Assembly: GCF_010500245.1 (NCBI RefSeq) | Contig: NZ_JAAGOX010000043.1 | Coordinates: 1 to 64,000 of the forward strand | DNA: 64,000 nt | DNA from: Ruegeria sp. PrR005 | GTDB taxonomy: Bacteria > Pseudomonadota > Alphaproteobacteria > Rhodobacterales > Rhodobacteraceae | Reading direction: 5' to 3' | Shown here: positions 35,410 to 44,241 of the stretch, one piece after another | Layout of the letters: each line of letters opens with the position of its first letter | How positions within the stretch are numbered: the first letter of the stretch is position 1 | The notes under the pieces: generated by a model | What the model saw: the letters and a program-made list of their open reading frames with translations, nothing else | Databases searched by the model: none | What the model was told of the DNA's origin: nothing | Made by a program: the position numbers and the translations under genes

Positions 35410-36498
35410 ATGCGCCCGACGCCCTATCTCGCCCCTATGCCCCTGCGCGGCCGCATCAGCAGGCCGCAGCCCAAGGGGCTGCCGATCATCAACATGGGCT
35501 TCAACGAGCTGCCCTATCCCCCCCTGCCCGCGATCCGCGTCGCGATGGAGGAGACCGCCGCGCGGGCCCAGTCCTATGGCAGCCCACATTGTGACGCGCT
35601 ACGCGATGCCTTGGGCGCAGCGCATGGGCTGGACCCCGAGCATATTGTCTGCGGCAACGGGTCAGAGGAATTGCTCGACGTCATCGCCCGCTGCTTTGCG
35701 CGGCCCGGGGACGAGATCCTGATCTCGGAGTTCGGCTATATCCAGTTCGCCCTGACCGCCAACCGCGTCGGCGCCACGCTGGTGAAGGCCCGCGAGCGTG
35801 ACTATACCAGCGATGTCGACGCCCTGCTGGCGGCGGTCACCGACCACACCCGGCTCTTGTTCCTGGCCAATCCAAACAATCCGACCGGCACAATGCTGGA
35901 AATGGACGAACTCTCCCGGCTGGCTCACGACCTGCCTGCGCAGGTCGTGCTGGTGCTTGACCTCGCCTATGGCGAGTTTGCCGCGCCCGGCTATTGCGCG
36001 GCGGTGCACAGGCTGACCGCCGGTCGCGAGAACATCGTTGTCACCCGGACCTTCTCCAAAGCCTATGGCCTGGCCGGGGCGCGGGTCGGCTGGTGCCACG
36101 CGCCCGCATGGATGGTGCCAGTTCTCTATGCCGCGCGCGGCATGGGGACCGTCAACGCGATGGCGCAGGCCGGGGCGGTGGCGGGTCTTGCAGACCCTGC
36201 CGCCATTCAGGCGCGGGTAGATGAGATCGTTTCCGAACGCGCGCGTCTGGCCGGTGCGCTGGGGCAACTGGGTCTGGTCGTCGTACCCAGCCGCACCAAC
36301 TTCCTGATGGTCTGTTTCCGGGACGGCGATACGGCCCGGACCGAGGCGCTGGTCGAGCATCTGTTCGCGGATGCGGGAATCGTCGTCAACCGCACCCGCG
36401 AGGCGGGGCTGGAAGCGTTCTTCCGCTTCTCGCTGTCGCTGCCCGCACAGAACGATCTGCTGCTGGACAGTGTGCGCAGGTTCATCGGGCAGGGATAA
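35410..36498 (+). CDS. Class I/II aminotransferase, HisC-like
   Basis: A PLP aminotransferase of the histidinol-phosphate aminotransferase group: GNGSEELLDVIARCF near the cofactor phosphate site, NPNNPTGTMLE, DLAYGEF, and the lysine in TRTFSKAYGLAGARVG. I start at ATG 35410, which has GAGG five bases upstream (362 residues); ATG 35383 and a TTG at 35356 overlapping the previous stop are alternatives. Last gene of the operon that begins at 28190. Confidence 0.85.
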   Translation: MRPTPYLAPMPLRGRISRPQPKGLPIINMGFNELPYPPLPAIRVAMEETAARAQSYGSPHCDALRDALGAAHGLDPEHIVCGNGSEELLDVIARCFARPGDEILISEFGYIQFALTANRVGATLVKARERDYTSDVDALLAAVTDHTRLLFLANPNNPTGTMLEMDELSRLAHDLPAQVVLVLDLAYGEFAAPGYCAAVHRLTAGRENIVVTRTFSKAYGLAGARVGWCHAPAWMVPVLYAARGMGTVNAMAQAGAVAGLADPAAIQARVDEIVSERARLAGALGQLGLVVVPSRTNFLMVCFRDGDTARTEALVEHLFADAGIVVNRTREAGLEAFFRFSLSLPAQNDLLLDSVRRFIGQG

Positions 36499-36583
36499 AC
36501 CGGGAATGGTGGCGCGGGCGGCACCGGTGCTCTTTGAGTATTTTTCACCAGAAAGAAGCAGAAGCTGGGGTGCAAACTCCGAT

Positions 36584-37567
36584 CTAGTCGCCCTTGACCG
36601 GCATCTTGTCGAGATGGCGCAGCATGGCGGCGAAGGCGCCGATACGCTCCTTTTGATAGGCGCCAACGTCAAGGCCGTCATAGTCGAGAAATCCGCGCCC
36701 GTCGCGCAGACCGCGCCGGCCCTCGGTCATGTTCGCCTCGATGATATCGGGCGCGGCGAACCGGTCCTGTCCGGTGGCGCGGGTCATGTAGCGGCTGGCG
36801 TGGTAGAGGATATCACCTCCGCCCCAGTCGATGAATTCCAACAGGCCCAGCACCGCGAAACGGAAGCCGAACCCGTATTTCGTGGCCTTGTCGATATCGG
36901 CGCTGCTGGCCACGCCTTCCTCGACCAGACGGGCAGCCTCGTTCATCGCCAGCGCCTGGATGCGCGGCACGATATAGCCGGGGCTGGCGGCACAGGTGAC
37001 GGGCACCTTGCCGATACCTTCCAGCAGGGCAGTGAGCCGCACCGTCACCGCCGGATCGGTTGCATCGCCTGGCGAGACTTCTACCAGTGGCACCAGATAG
37101 GCGGGGTTGAGCCAGTGGGCGTTCAGGAAGCGTTCGGGCGGGGTGACAAACCCCTGAAGGTCGTTTGACAGGATGGTCGAGGTGGTCGAGGCGATCACCG
37201 CATCCGCGTCGGCATGGCGCGACAGCAAATCGAAAACCTCGCGCTTGGCCTCCAGCGTCTCGGGTACGCCTTCGAAGATGAAGGGTACGCCCGCCAGCGC
37301 CGCCGCCAGATCGTCCTGCCCGGTGACCTGGACCCGGTCCAGCATCGCGTCGATCTCATCCGCCTGCATCAGCCCCACATCGGCCATCAGCGCGAAGGTT
37401 CTTCGCAGCTCGGCCAGGGTTTCGGCCTTGAGCCGGTCGAACTCTGCCATGGATCGCGGCTTGGCGTCGATCAGGCGGACCGGATGGCCGGAATAGGCAA
37501 AGGCCACCGCCATGCCACGCCCCATTCGCCCGGCGCCCACGGCGGCGATGGTTTCCCGTGCCGCCAT
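36584..37567 (-). CDS. 3-hydroxyacyl-CoA dehydrogenase family NAD-binding protein
   Basis: A 327-residue two-domain dehydrogenase: AAVGAGRMGRGMAVAFAYSG at the N-terminus, IASTTSTILSNDLQ and the catalytic His-containing FLNAHWLNPAYLVPLVEV near residue 140, then the all-helical C-terminal domain. Related to 3-hydroxybutyryl-CoA and L-gulonate/carnitine-type dehydrogenases. The start at 37567 is 1 bp after the opine-type dehydrogenase stop; the two genes form one leftward operon. Confidence 0.88.
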   Translation of the reverse strand: MAARETIAAVGAGRMGRGMAVAFAYSGHPVRLIDAKPRSMAEFDRLKAETLAELRRTFALMADVGLMQADEIDAMLDRVQVTGQDDLAAALAGVPFIFEGVPETLEAKREVFDLLSRHADADAVIASTTSTILSNDLQGFVTPPERFLNAHWLNPAYLVPLVEVSPGDATDPAVTVRLTALLEGIGKVPVTCAASPGYIVPRIQALAMNEAARLVEEGVASSADIDKATKYGFGFRFAVLGLLEFIDWGGGDILYHASRYMTRATGQDRFAAPDIIEANMTEGRRGLRDGRGFLDYDGLDVGAYQKERIGAFAAMLRHLDKMPVKGD

Positions 37568-37568
37568 C

Positions 37569-38648
37569 TCAGGCCCCGTCCCGCAGCATGGCCTGCAAAC
37601 CGGCGCGGTCCATGTCGGCCAGCCCGAGGCTTTCCAGCGTCCGGCCACTCTGGCGAAAATCGTCGTCGCAGATGGCAGACCCCAGCGCTAGGAGCCCCGT
37701 CGCCGTGGGCGCGGGCACCCCGGCCCAATCGGCGACCGAGACCAGCAAGGCCAGCCCCACCGCGACATCCTCGCGCATGTAGCGGTGTTGGGTCAGCACC
37801 AGATGCTCGCGCCAGTCGCCACTGTCGACCAGCTTGTCATGGGCGAGGTTGCCGTACATCCAGTCCGAGGTCTCGTAGTGATCGGCCAGCGGAAAATGCG
37901 GCGCGCCGTAACCCAGCGCCTCGCGCAGCGCCATCCGCTCGGCATCAAGCCGCGTGGTGACCCGGCGAATGGCGGGCTGGGTGCCTTCGTTGTGGATGTC
38001 CCAATGGTCGAAATGCTCGATCGGGCCCGCGTTCATCGTGATCAGCGGTGGGTGGATGATTGGTCCTGCGTTCATCAGCGCCCCCGACAACGCATCACCC
38101 GCCGGTTCGACCGATGGATAGGCGCGCGCCAGGACTGCCAGCGCATGCACTGCGTTGCGGAACGGATAAACCCCGGTCGGCAGGCGGGTGGCGCGGGTGG
38201 TGATCGCGACGGTATCGGCCCCGTGCAACCGCGTGAGGTATGGCAGAGTGCCGGTTTCGGCCCAACTGACATCGGCGTGGTTTCCCGCCTTGCGGACGAT
38301 ATCGGCCATCATCCAGCTGCCAAAGCTGCCCGGCGGCAGAAAGACCACCTGCCCGTCTGTCAGGTAAGGAGCCATGGCTGCCGCGATGTCGGATTGGGCT
38401 GTGGCCGGCGTCGGGCAGACGATCAGTTCGGCGCCCCGGATCGCTTCGCCGATGTCATCCGTGACCATTGAAATGCGAATCGGACGCGCGCCCTCGAAAT
38501 CCTTGAGCGTGATGACGTTGCCGCGCGCCCTGAGCTCCTCTTGCGCGCGCGCATTCCGTCGCCAGAACCGTACGTTGTGCCCCTGCATCGACAGATCAAC
38601 CGCTGCGGCGGTCGAACCGTTTCCGCCGCCTAGAACCGCAATTTCCAT
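37569..38648 (-). CDS. Opine/octopine-type NAD(P) dehydrogenase
   Basis: A 359-residue protein of the octopine/nopaline dehydrogenase family. The N-terminus MEIAVLGGGNGSTAAAVDLS is a Rossmann site, and the C-terminal domain has NAGPIIHPPLITMNAG and FDHWDIHNEG, the substrate region of opine dehydrogenases. It reduces or oxidises secondary amine dicarboxylates between a 2-oxo acid and an amino acid. Divergent from a TRAP transporter, which may import its substrate. Confidence 0.87.
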   Translation of the reverse strand: MEIAVLGGGNGSTAAAVDLSMQGHNVRFWRRNARAQEELRARGNVITLKDFEGARPIRISMVTDDIGEAIRGAELIVCPTPATAQSDIAAAMAPYLTDGQVVFLPPGSFGSWMMADIVRKAGNHADVSWAETGTLPYLTRLHGADTVAITTRATRLPTGVYPFRNAVHALAVLARAYPSVEPAGDALSGALMNAGPIIHPPLITMNAGPIEHFDHWDIHNEGTQPAIRRVTTRLDAERMALREALGYGAPHFPLADHYETSDWMYGNLAHDKLVDSGDWREHLVLTQHRYMREDVAVGLALLVSVADWAGVPAPTATGLLALGSAICDDDFRQSGRTLESLGLADMDRAGLQAMLRDGA

Positions 38649-38690
38649 CGCCCTCTCCCGCACCAAATGCCTTGGGAACAGATTACATAC

Positions 38691-38760
38691 ATGAAAAATC
38701 ATATATCAAGGATATTTCTATTGCATTGCCCCTACCGGGCGGTCTTACATGAAAATGCAT
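38691..38760. promoter_or_regulatory. Divergent promoter with two ATG-N6-CAT boxes
   Basis: ATGAAAAATCAT at 38691-38702 and ATGAAAATGCAT at 38749-38760, in an AT-rich region between the opine dehydrogenase and the TRAP binding protein. The first is identical, in reverse orientation, to a box at 53378-53389 in front of the Rieske operon, beside a MarR gene. Confidence 0.55.
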
Positions 38761-38854
38761 AGAAGTCGGGACAGACCGACCTAACTTCACCTGAGGGAAT
38801 GACCGCCCGACAGAAGGCGGCTCATCCTCCGTCGGATCAACAGGGAGTTGTGAC

Positions 38855-39883
38855 ATGAAGATCTTCAGCGGGCTTTCCAGAAAAGCCACTTATCTGATGG
38901 CGGCGACAGCACTCGCCGTCATGGCTGCCCCGATGTCGGCCAAGGCCGAGGACCGGGTCAGCGCGGTACATGCGTTCCCCGAGTTCCTGGTTTACACAAA
39001 GACCTTTCTCGCGATGGTCGCGGACATCAACGAACGCGGCAAGGGCATCGTGCAGATTGACGTTCGCGGCGGCCCCGAGGCGATCGGCATGTTCGAGCAA
39101 CCCGCCGCAGTCCGTGACGGCGTGGTCGACATGGTACACACGCCGGGCAGTTTCTATGGTGCCAACGTGCCCGAGATCGACGCGATGGTCGCCTCGCGCG
39201 TGACCCCGATGGAGGCCCGGGCCAATGGCGGCGCGGCACTGATGGACAAGGCGCATCAAGAGCGCTTCAACGTCCGTCACCTGGGCTGGATCGACGGCGG
39301 GATCAAGTTCCACATCTATATGAACAGCGAGCCCAAGTTCCGTGACGATGGCATCCTGGATCTCACCGGTGTCAAGCTGCGCGACAACCCGATCTATCAT
39401 GCGTTCTTCGAGCAACTGAACGCGACCACCGCCTCCATGCCGGCGACCGAAGTCTATTCGGCGCTGGAAAAAGGCGTCGTCGACGCGGCGGCCTGGACCG
39501 AGATCGGCATTCCGCAGCTGAAGTGGAACGAGTTCCTCAAATATCGGGTGGACCCGACCTTCTACAACACCGATATCGGCGTGATCTTCAACCTCGACGC
39601 ATGGAACGCGCTTTCCCCGGAAAGCCAGAAGCTGATCGAAGAGGTCGTGATCGAGTGGGAAGGCAAATCCTATGCCGACCGTCAGGCTGAAGTTGCGGCC
39701 GACGCCAAGACCCTGGCCGATGGCGGTATGACCTTCGTGGCCCATTCCGCCGAAGCGGGCGAGGTCTATCGCAAGATGGCCGACGATGCCGCCTGGGCGC
39801 GGATGTACGAGCGCATTGAAGGGGGCGGCGCCGGTGCCGAGACCTACAAGGCCCTGCGCAAGACCTATGCTCTGGACGAGTAA
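38855..39883 (+). CDS. dctP: TRAP transporter substrate-binding protein
   Basis: A 342-residue periplasmic receptor, signal peptide ending APMSAKA-E. DctP-family features include VHAFPEFLVYTKTFLAM, DLTGVKLRDNPIYHAFFEQLNAT (helix-strand around the carboxylate-binding Arg), and EVYSALEKGVVDAAAW. GGGAG precedes the ATG. Starts a three-gene TRAP operon. The ligand is unknown; the divergent opine dehydrogenase suggests an opine-like acid. Confidence 0.92.
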   Translation: MKIFSGLSRKATYLMAATALAVMAAPMSAKAEDRVSAVHAFPEFLVYTKTFLAMVADINERGKGIVQIDVRGGPEAIGMFEQPAAVRDGVVDMVHTPGSFYGANVPEIDAMVASRVTPMEARANGGAALMDKAHQERFNVRHLGWIDGGIKFHIYMNSEPKFRDDGILDLTGVKLRDNPIYHAFFEQLNATTASMPATEVYSALEKGVVDAAAWTEIGIPQLKWNEFLKYRVDPTFYNTDIGVIFNLDAWNALSPESQKLIEEVVIEWEGKSYADRQAEVAADAKTLADGGMTFVAHSAEAGEVYRKMADDAAWARMYERIEGGGAGAETYKALRKTYALDE

Positions 39884-39946
39884 CACAGCCTGAAGGCAGG
39901 CCGCGGCTGTGACGCCGTGGCCTGCCCCAGCAAACAGAGCCAAGAA

Positions 39947-40450
39947 ATGATGCGCCTGATCGACCGTATTTGCGACCTGCTGGCCATACTGGCCGGTATC
40001 TATCTGGTAGGGATCATGTTCGGGATCGTGATCAGCGCGCTGGCCCGCACGCTGAACCTGTCCGGTTCGTGGTCCAGCCATATCTTCACCTTCACCGAAT
40101 TTGGCCTGCTCTATATCGTGATGGCTGCCTCGCCCTGGCTGGTGCGCCATCGGGGCCATGTGTTCATTGAGCTTCTGAGCGCGGCCCTGCCGCTCCGGAT
40201 GCAGCGTTCCTATAGCCGGGTGATCTCGGCGCTCTGTGTCGTGATCTGCCTTGTGCTGGTCTGGTACACCTGGGGGGCCACGGCCCGGGCCTGGAAGTTC
40301 GGCGATGCCGAAATGCGCAGCCTCGACATGCCGAAATACCTGCTTCTGGGCGCCATGCCGATCGGGTTCGGCCTGATGGCGGCACAGTTTCTCCGCTTCG
40401 TCTTTGGCCCCGAGACCATGCACACCGGCGAAGCGGGCGTGCACGAATGA
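39947..40450 (+). CDS. dctQ: TRAP transporter small membrane subunit
   Basis: A 167-residue protein with four hydrophobic segments, the DctQ pattern (ARTLNLSGSWSSHIFTFTEF, WLVRHRGHVFIELL). Start ATG 39947; a GTG at 39917 is possible. Forms the membrane unit with DctM. Confidence 0.88.
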   Translation: MMRLIDRICDLLAILAGIYLVGIMFGIVISALARTLNLSGSWSSHIFTFTEFGLLYIVMAASPWLVRHRGHVFIELLSAALPLRMQRSYSRVISALCVVICLVLVWYTWGATARAWKFGDAEMRSLDMPKYLLLGAMPIGFGLMAAQFLRFVFGPETMHTGEAGVHE

Positions 40451-40477
40451 AAATCAAGAATACAAGAGGCGCAGGCA

Positions 40478-41815
40478 ATGGAATGGTATGAGGCGCTCGT
40501 CTTCCTGCTGGGGATGATCCTGTTCTTCATGGCGCTCGGGATACCGGTGGCGCTGGCCTTTCTCGCCGCCAACATGATCGGTGCGGCCTATTTCATGGGC
40601 GGGCGCGGCGATATCGCCAGCCAGATGGCACGCGGTATAGGGCAATTGGCCAACAACGCGATTCCCACCGTCACCTCGTTCAATCTGATGCCGGTGCCGA
40701 TGTTCCTGCTGATGGGCGAGATCTTCTTCTTTACCGGGCTCGCCAACCGCATGTTCGGCGCGGTCGACCGGCTGATGGGCAAGCTGCCCGCGCGCCTGTC
40801 CTTTGTCACCGTCGCAGGCGGCACCGCCTTTGCCACGCTGTCGGGATCCTCGATGGGCTCCACCGCGCTTCTGGGCTCGCTGATGGTGCCCGAGATGCAG
40901 AAACGCGGCTACAAGAAGCACATGGCCATCGGCCCGATCCTGGGCACCGGGGGCCTCGCGATGCTGATCCCGCCCTCGGCGCTGGCGGTGCTGCTGGCGA
41001 CGCTGGCGGAACTCGACATCGGCGACCTGCTGATCGCAGGCATCATGCCCGGGCTGATGCTGGCTATCTTCTACGCAATCCTGATCCTCGGCATGGCGCT
41101 CTACGATCCCAGCGCCGCCCCCGCCTATGAGGTGGAAAGCTCCAACTGGACAGAGAAACTGCGGCTGCTTTTCGTCGATATCCTGCCGATGGTCTCCATC
41201 GTGATCGGCGTGATCCTGGTGATCATGTTCGGCATCGCCACGCCCTCGGAAAGCGCCGCCTTTGGCTGTCTCGGCGTGGTGGTCTTGGCCGCACTCTACC
41301 GCTCGCTGACCTGGGAGGGGATCGTGAAATCGGTGGCCGGCGCGCTCAAGGTGACCACCATGGCGCTCCTGATCATCTTTGGCTCGGCCACTTTCTCAGC
41401 CCTGCTCGCCTTCTCCGGCGCCTCCTCGGGGCTGATCCGCTGGGCCACGGGATTCGACCTGGAACCCACCACGATGCTCCTGATCATGTTCGCCATCCTG
41501 CTGGTTCTGGGCATGTTCATGGACCAGCTCAGCATGATGCTGCTGACTGTGCCAATCTTCTTTCCGCTAGCGCAGACGCTGGGGTTCGATCTGATCTGGT
41601 TCGGGGTGATCGTGCTGCTGGCGCTCGAGATCAGCTTCACCACCCCGCCCTTCGGCCTGCTGCTCTTTGTGATGAAAGGGGTCTCGGCGCCGGGCACCAG
41701 CATGCGCGATATCTATGTGTCGGCGATCCCGTTCATCGGTTGTTCGATGCTCTTGGTGGCGCTGCTGATCGTGTTCCCCGGCATCGCGCTGTGGCTTCCC
41801 GGGCTGGGGCAATAG
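40478..41815 (+). CDS. dctM: TRAP transporter large membrane subunit
   Basis: A 445-residue permease with about twelve hydrophobic segments. DctM-family motifs: GTAFATLSGSSMGSTALLGSL, IGPILGTGGLAMLIPPSAL, FGIATPSESAAFG and EISFTTPPFGLLLFVMKG. Sodium-driven uptake of an organic acid with the dctP and dctQ products upstream. Confidence 0.93.
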   Translation: MEWYEALVFLLGMILFFMALGIPVALAFLAANMIGAAYFMGGRGDIASQMARGIGQLANNAIPTVTSFNLMPVPMFLLMGEIFFFTGLANRMFGAVDRLMGKLPARLSFVTVAGGTAFATLSGSSMGSTALLGSLMVPEMQKRGYKKHMAIGPILGTGGLAMLIPPSALAVLLATLAELDIGDLLIAGIMPGLMLAIFYAILILGMALYDPSAAPAYEVESSNWTEKLRLLFVDILPMVSIVIGVILVIMFGIATPSESAAFGCLGVVVLAALYRSLTWEGIVKSVAGALKVTTMALLIIFGSATFSALLAFSGASSGLIRWATGFDLEPTTMLLIMFAILLVLGMFMDQLSMMLLTVPIFFPLAQTLGFDLIWFGVIVLLALEISFTTPPFGLLLFVMKGVSAPGTSMRDIYVSAIPFIGCSMLLVALLIVFPGIALWLPGLGQ

Positions 41816-42204
41816 CCGCCAGGCCCGGCATCCCAGAAGTCAGGAGTAACCGGTGGACTCAGCCCCATGTCCGGCGCTGGATTCTGGCAGAAGCCTTGTC
41901 GCACCGAGTGAGAACCCGACATTCGTAGGTCGGGAAACAGAGGGCCGCATTTGTTAGCCGACAATCGGTTCCATATCTGTTGCCAGAGGTTGTATTTCGC
42001 ATTCTTTCACCCTATGTCCCGACTATCTGAAATGGAGATTTCATGTCCCGGTAAGGAAGGGAGGCAGCGCGCCTCCCGGTGCACATTGAACATTTAATTC
42101 CGCTCCGTCACTTCGATTCTGACGGACGTTTTTGATGTGCACGCTTGCTCCCTACCTTCAGCGCCCAAGTCTTACCTGGGCCAGAGACATGAAAGCAGAC
42201 ACCC
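41816..42204. other. Intergenic region with hairpins before rsgA
   Basis: A 389-bp region without a credible gene. It contains CCCGAC/GTCGGG (41915-41934), GGGAGGC/GCCTCCC, and the terminator listed separately at 42104-42133. The promoter of rsgA must lie near the end. Composition is less GC-rich than the flanking genes. Confidence 0.6.
42104..42133 (+). terminator. Terminator-like hairpin upstream of rsgA
   Basis: TCCGTCA (42104-42110) and TGACGGA (42120-42126) form a 7-bp stem with a 9-base loop, followed by CGTTTTT. It could end the TRAP operon transcript. Confidence 0.7.
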
Positions 42205-43287
42205 ATGACACGGGACTATTCGAGTTTCCTTCCGACGCGCGCGCGTGCCGCCGAACCTCGCGCCACTATCAACCCTCTTCAGGCACTGGGATGGCAACCC
42301 TTTTTCGCCCAACAGATCAGCGCGGACGAACTGACCGCGACGCCGCCCGTTCGGGTCGTCGAAGTGCATCGCAATGGGCTACACGTCCTCGGCGAAAGCG
42401 TCGATACGACACTTCCCCCCAGGTCGGATGTGACCGTCGGGGACTGGCTGATGCTGGATCCCGCGCGCCCGCGTTCCAGTCGGGCACTTCAGCGCACCAG
42501 CCTCATCAAGCGGCGCGCTCCTGGAACAGACCGGCAAGAGCAGCTGATCGCCGCCAACATTGATACGGTTTTTGTCGTCACGTCGTGCAATCAGGACTTC
42601 AACCTGGCCCGGCTGGAACGCTATGCGGCCGTGGCGTTCGAGGCGCTGATCACGCCTGTCATCGTGGTCACAAAGACCGACCTTGTCGAGGACGCGCAAA
42701 GCTACATCGACGCGGCCCGCTCGATGTCCGCCCTGATCGACGTGGTGGCACTTGACGCCCGCGGAAATTCGGCTCTGTCAGAGCTTGCCCCGTGGTGCAA
42801 GCCTGGCAAGACAGTTGCCTTCCTCGGCTCATCTGGCGTTGGAAAATCGACGCTGACCAATGCGCTGCTCGAAAACAATTCCATCGAGACCCAGGCCATA
42901 CGCGAAGACGATGCGAAAGGTCGGCACACCACGACGCGGCGTGAGCTTCATACGATGCCCAATGGCTGTCTGATCCTCGACACCCCCGGTATGCGGGAAC
43001 TGCAGTTGACCGATGCGGCCGAGGGGATCAATGACCTTTTCGCCGATATTCGGGACCTGACTACAGGTTGCCGCTTCAACGATTGTCAGCACGAGACCGA
43101 GCCGGGATGCGCTGTTCTGGCCGCTGTCGAGGCAGGTGCCCTCGCCCCTGCTCGGCTAGGGCGATGGCGGAAACTTCTGGCCGAAGATGCCTTCAATTCG
43201 GCCAGCCTTGCCGAACGCAGGTCGCGTGACAAGGCATTCGGCAAGATGGTTCGCGACGTCAAGAAACTCAAAGATGTCAGGAGGTAA
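42205..43287 (+). CDS. rsgA: Ribosome small subunit-dependent GTPase A
   Basis: A 360-residue circularly permuted GTPase (RsgA/YjeQ) that helps mature the 30S subunit. An N-terminal OB fold is followed by G4 VVTKTDL, then G1 GSSGVGKST, G3 DTPG, and a C-terminal zinc knuckle with Cys/His in CRFNDCQHETEPGC. Normal length and order for the family. Confidence 0.94.
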   Translation: MTRDYSSFLPTRARAAEPRATINPLQALGWQPFFAQQISADELTATPPVRVVEVHRNGLHVLGESVDTTLPPRSDVTVGDWLMLDPARPRSSRALQRTSLIKRRAPGTDRQEQLIAANIDTVFVVTSCNQDFNLARLERYAAVAFEALITPVIVVTKTDLVEDAQSYIDAARSMSALIDVVALDARGNSALSELAPWCKPGKTVAFLGSSGVGKSTLTNALLENNSIETQAIREDDAKGRHTTTRRELHTMPNGCLILDTPGMRELQLTDAAEGINDLFADIRDLTTGCRFNDCQHETEPGCAVLAAVEAGALAPARLGRWRKLLAEDAFNSASLAERRSRDKAFGKMVRDVKKLKDVRR

Positions 43288-43291
43288 TACG

Positions 43292-44059
43292 ATGACTCAG
43301 TCAAAAGCCGGTCAAGTCGTATGGCACGACCTTTTCACGCCGAACAGAGAACGCTCGATGGCTTTCTACGCCCGCGTCGCCAATTGGTCGTACCAGGTCG
43401 AGCGGGCAAAGGATTTTGCCTGGGGCGGCGGTGAAAAGGACTTCGTCCTTGCCCAATCCGGCGACGAAGCGGGCGCCGGGTTGGCCGAGACACCGCCGGG
43501 CCAGAGCAATGGCTGGATCGCCTACATCGAGGTCGCCGACGTGGATGCCGCAGTCCAGCGTGTTGACACGCTTGGAGGCAAACTCATTCGTGATCCATTC
43601 GAGGTCCCGGGCGTCGGTCGCAACGCGCTTGTCCGTGATCCGCTCGGCGCGCTGTTCGGGCTTTCCCTGTCACGGCACCGCTTTCCCGTACCCCGCCGGC
43701 AATTCGGCCCAGAGGTGTATCTCGGCAACGGTAATGATTTCCCGGATGTGTTTTATGCCGAGTTGCTTGGATGGCGGGTCTCTCCGAAGCAAGACAGGGA
43801 AGGCGCTACGCTTCTCGGGCCTTCGGGCGGTCCTGTTGCCGTCCAACATCCCGCAGTATGGCCAATCAGTGCAAACGCAGCTTGGGTGCCGAGCATCAGG
43901 GTCGCGTCTGTGTCAGATGCCAGTCGCGTGGCCGAAACATGCGGCGCGCACCCGGCTTCTGTAGGGGGCGATCGCGTGGCCCGAAGCCAGAGCCTCGTTC
44001 TTCGCGACCCAGATGGCACACCGTTTGCTCTCGGTGTCGAGTCGGCAAGCACTGTCTAG
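43292..44059 (+). CDS. VOC-family (glyoxalase-like) protein
   Basis: A 255-residue protein with two vicinal-oxygen-chelate units (GQVVWHDLFTPNRERSMAFY near the start; GNGNDFPDVFYAELLGW in the second half). Chelating positions are only partly kept, so it may bind rather than catalyse. GGAGGT lies 6 bp upstream of the ATG; it follows rsgA by 4 bp and is probably co-transcribed. Confidence 0.85.
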   Translation: MTQSKAGQVVWHDLFTPNRERSMAFYARVANWSYQVERAKDFAWGGGEKDFVLAQSGDEAGAGLAETPPGQSNGWIAYIEVADVDAAVQRVDTLGGKLIRDPFEVPGVGRNALVRDPLGALFGLSLSRHRFPVPRRQFGPEVYLGNGNDFPDVFYAELLGWRVSPKQDREGATLLGPSGGPVAVQHPAVWPISANAAWVPSIRVASVSDASRVAETCGAHPASVGGDRVARSQSLVLRDPDGTPFALGVESASTV

Positions 44060-44082
44060 CCGCTCGCGTGTACTTCGACCGA

Positions 44083-44114
44083 ACCGCAGAATGGACGAAA
44101 ATCCACTCTGCGGT
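44083..44114. terminator. Long imperfect hairpin after the VOC gene
   Basis: ACCGCAGA and TCTGCGGT pair, then, past one A/C mismatch, TGGA pairs with TCCA around a CGAAAA loop: 13 positions with one mismatch. No T-run follows. The rest of the 182-bp gap to the convergent racemase gene shows only a small TCTGCC/GGCAGA hairpin (44165-44180). Confidence 0.45.
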
Positions 44115-44241
44115 ATCCTGTACTTTGGGCTCGAACCCGCGCTTCACTGCACGAGGGGTCGAGATCTGCCAAGGGGCAGAGAACCTGTGGCACGATACCG
44201 GGATAGTAAACTGTCGCCCTCGGCAAGCCCCCCCGGCGGCC

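Noticed and set aside
41816-42204. Small RNA or mobile-element remnant in the 389-bp gap before rsgA
   Set aside because: Hairpins are present but no terminal repeats, transposase fragment or known RNA fold could be recognised.
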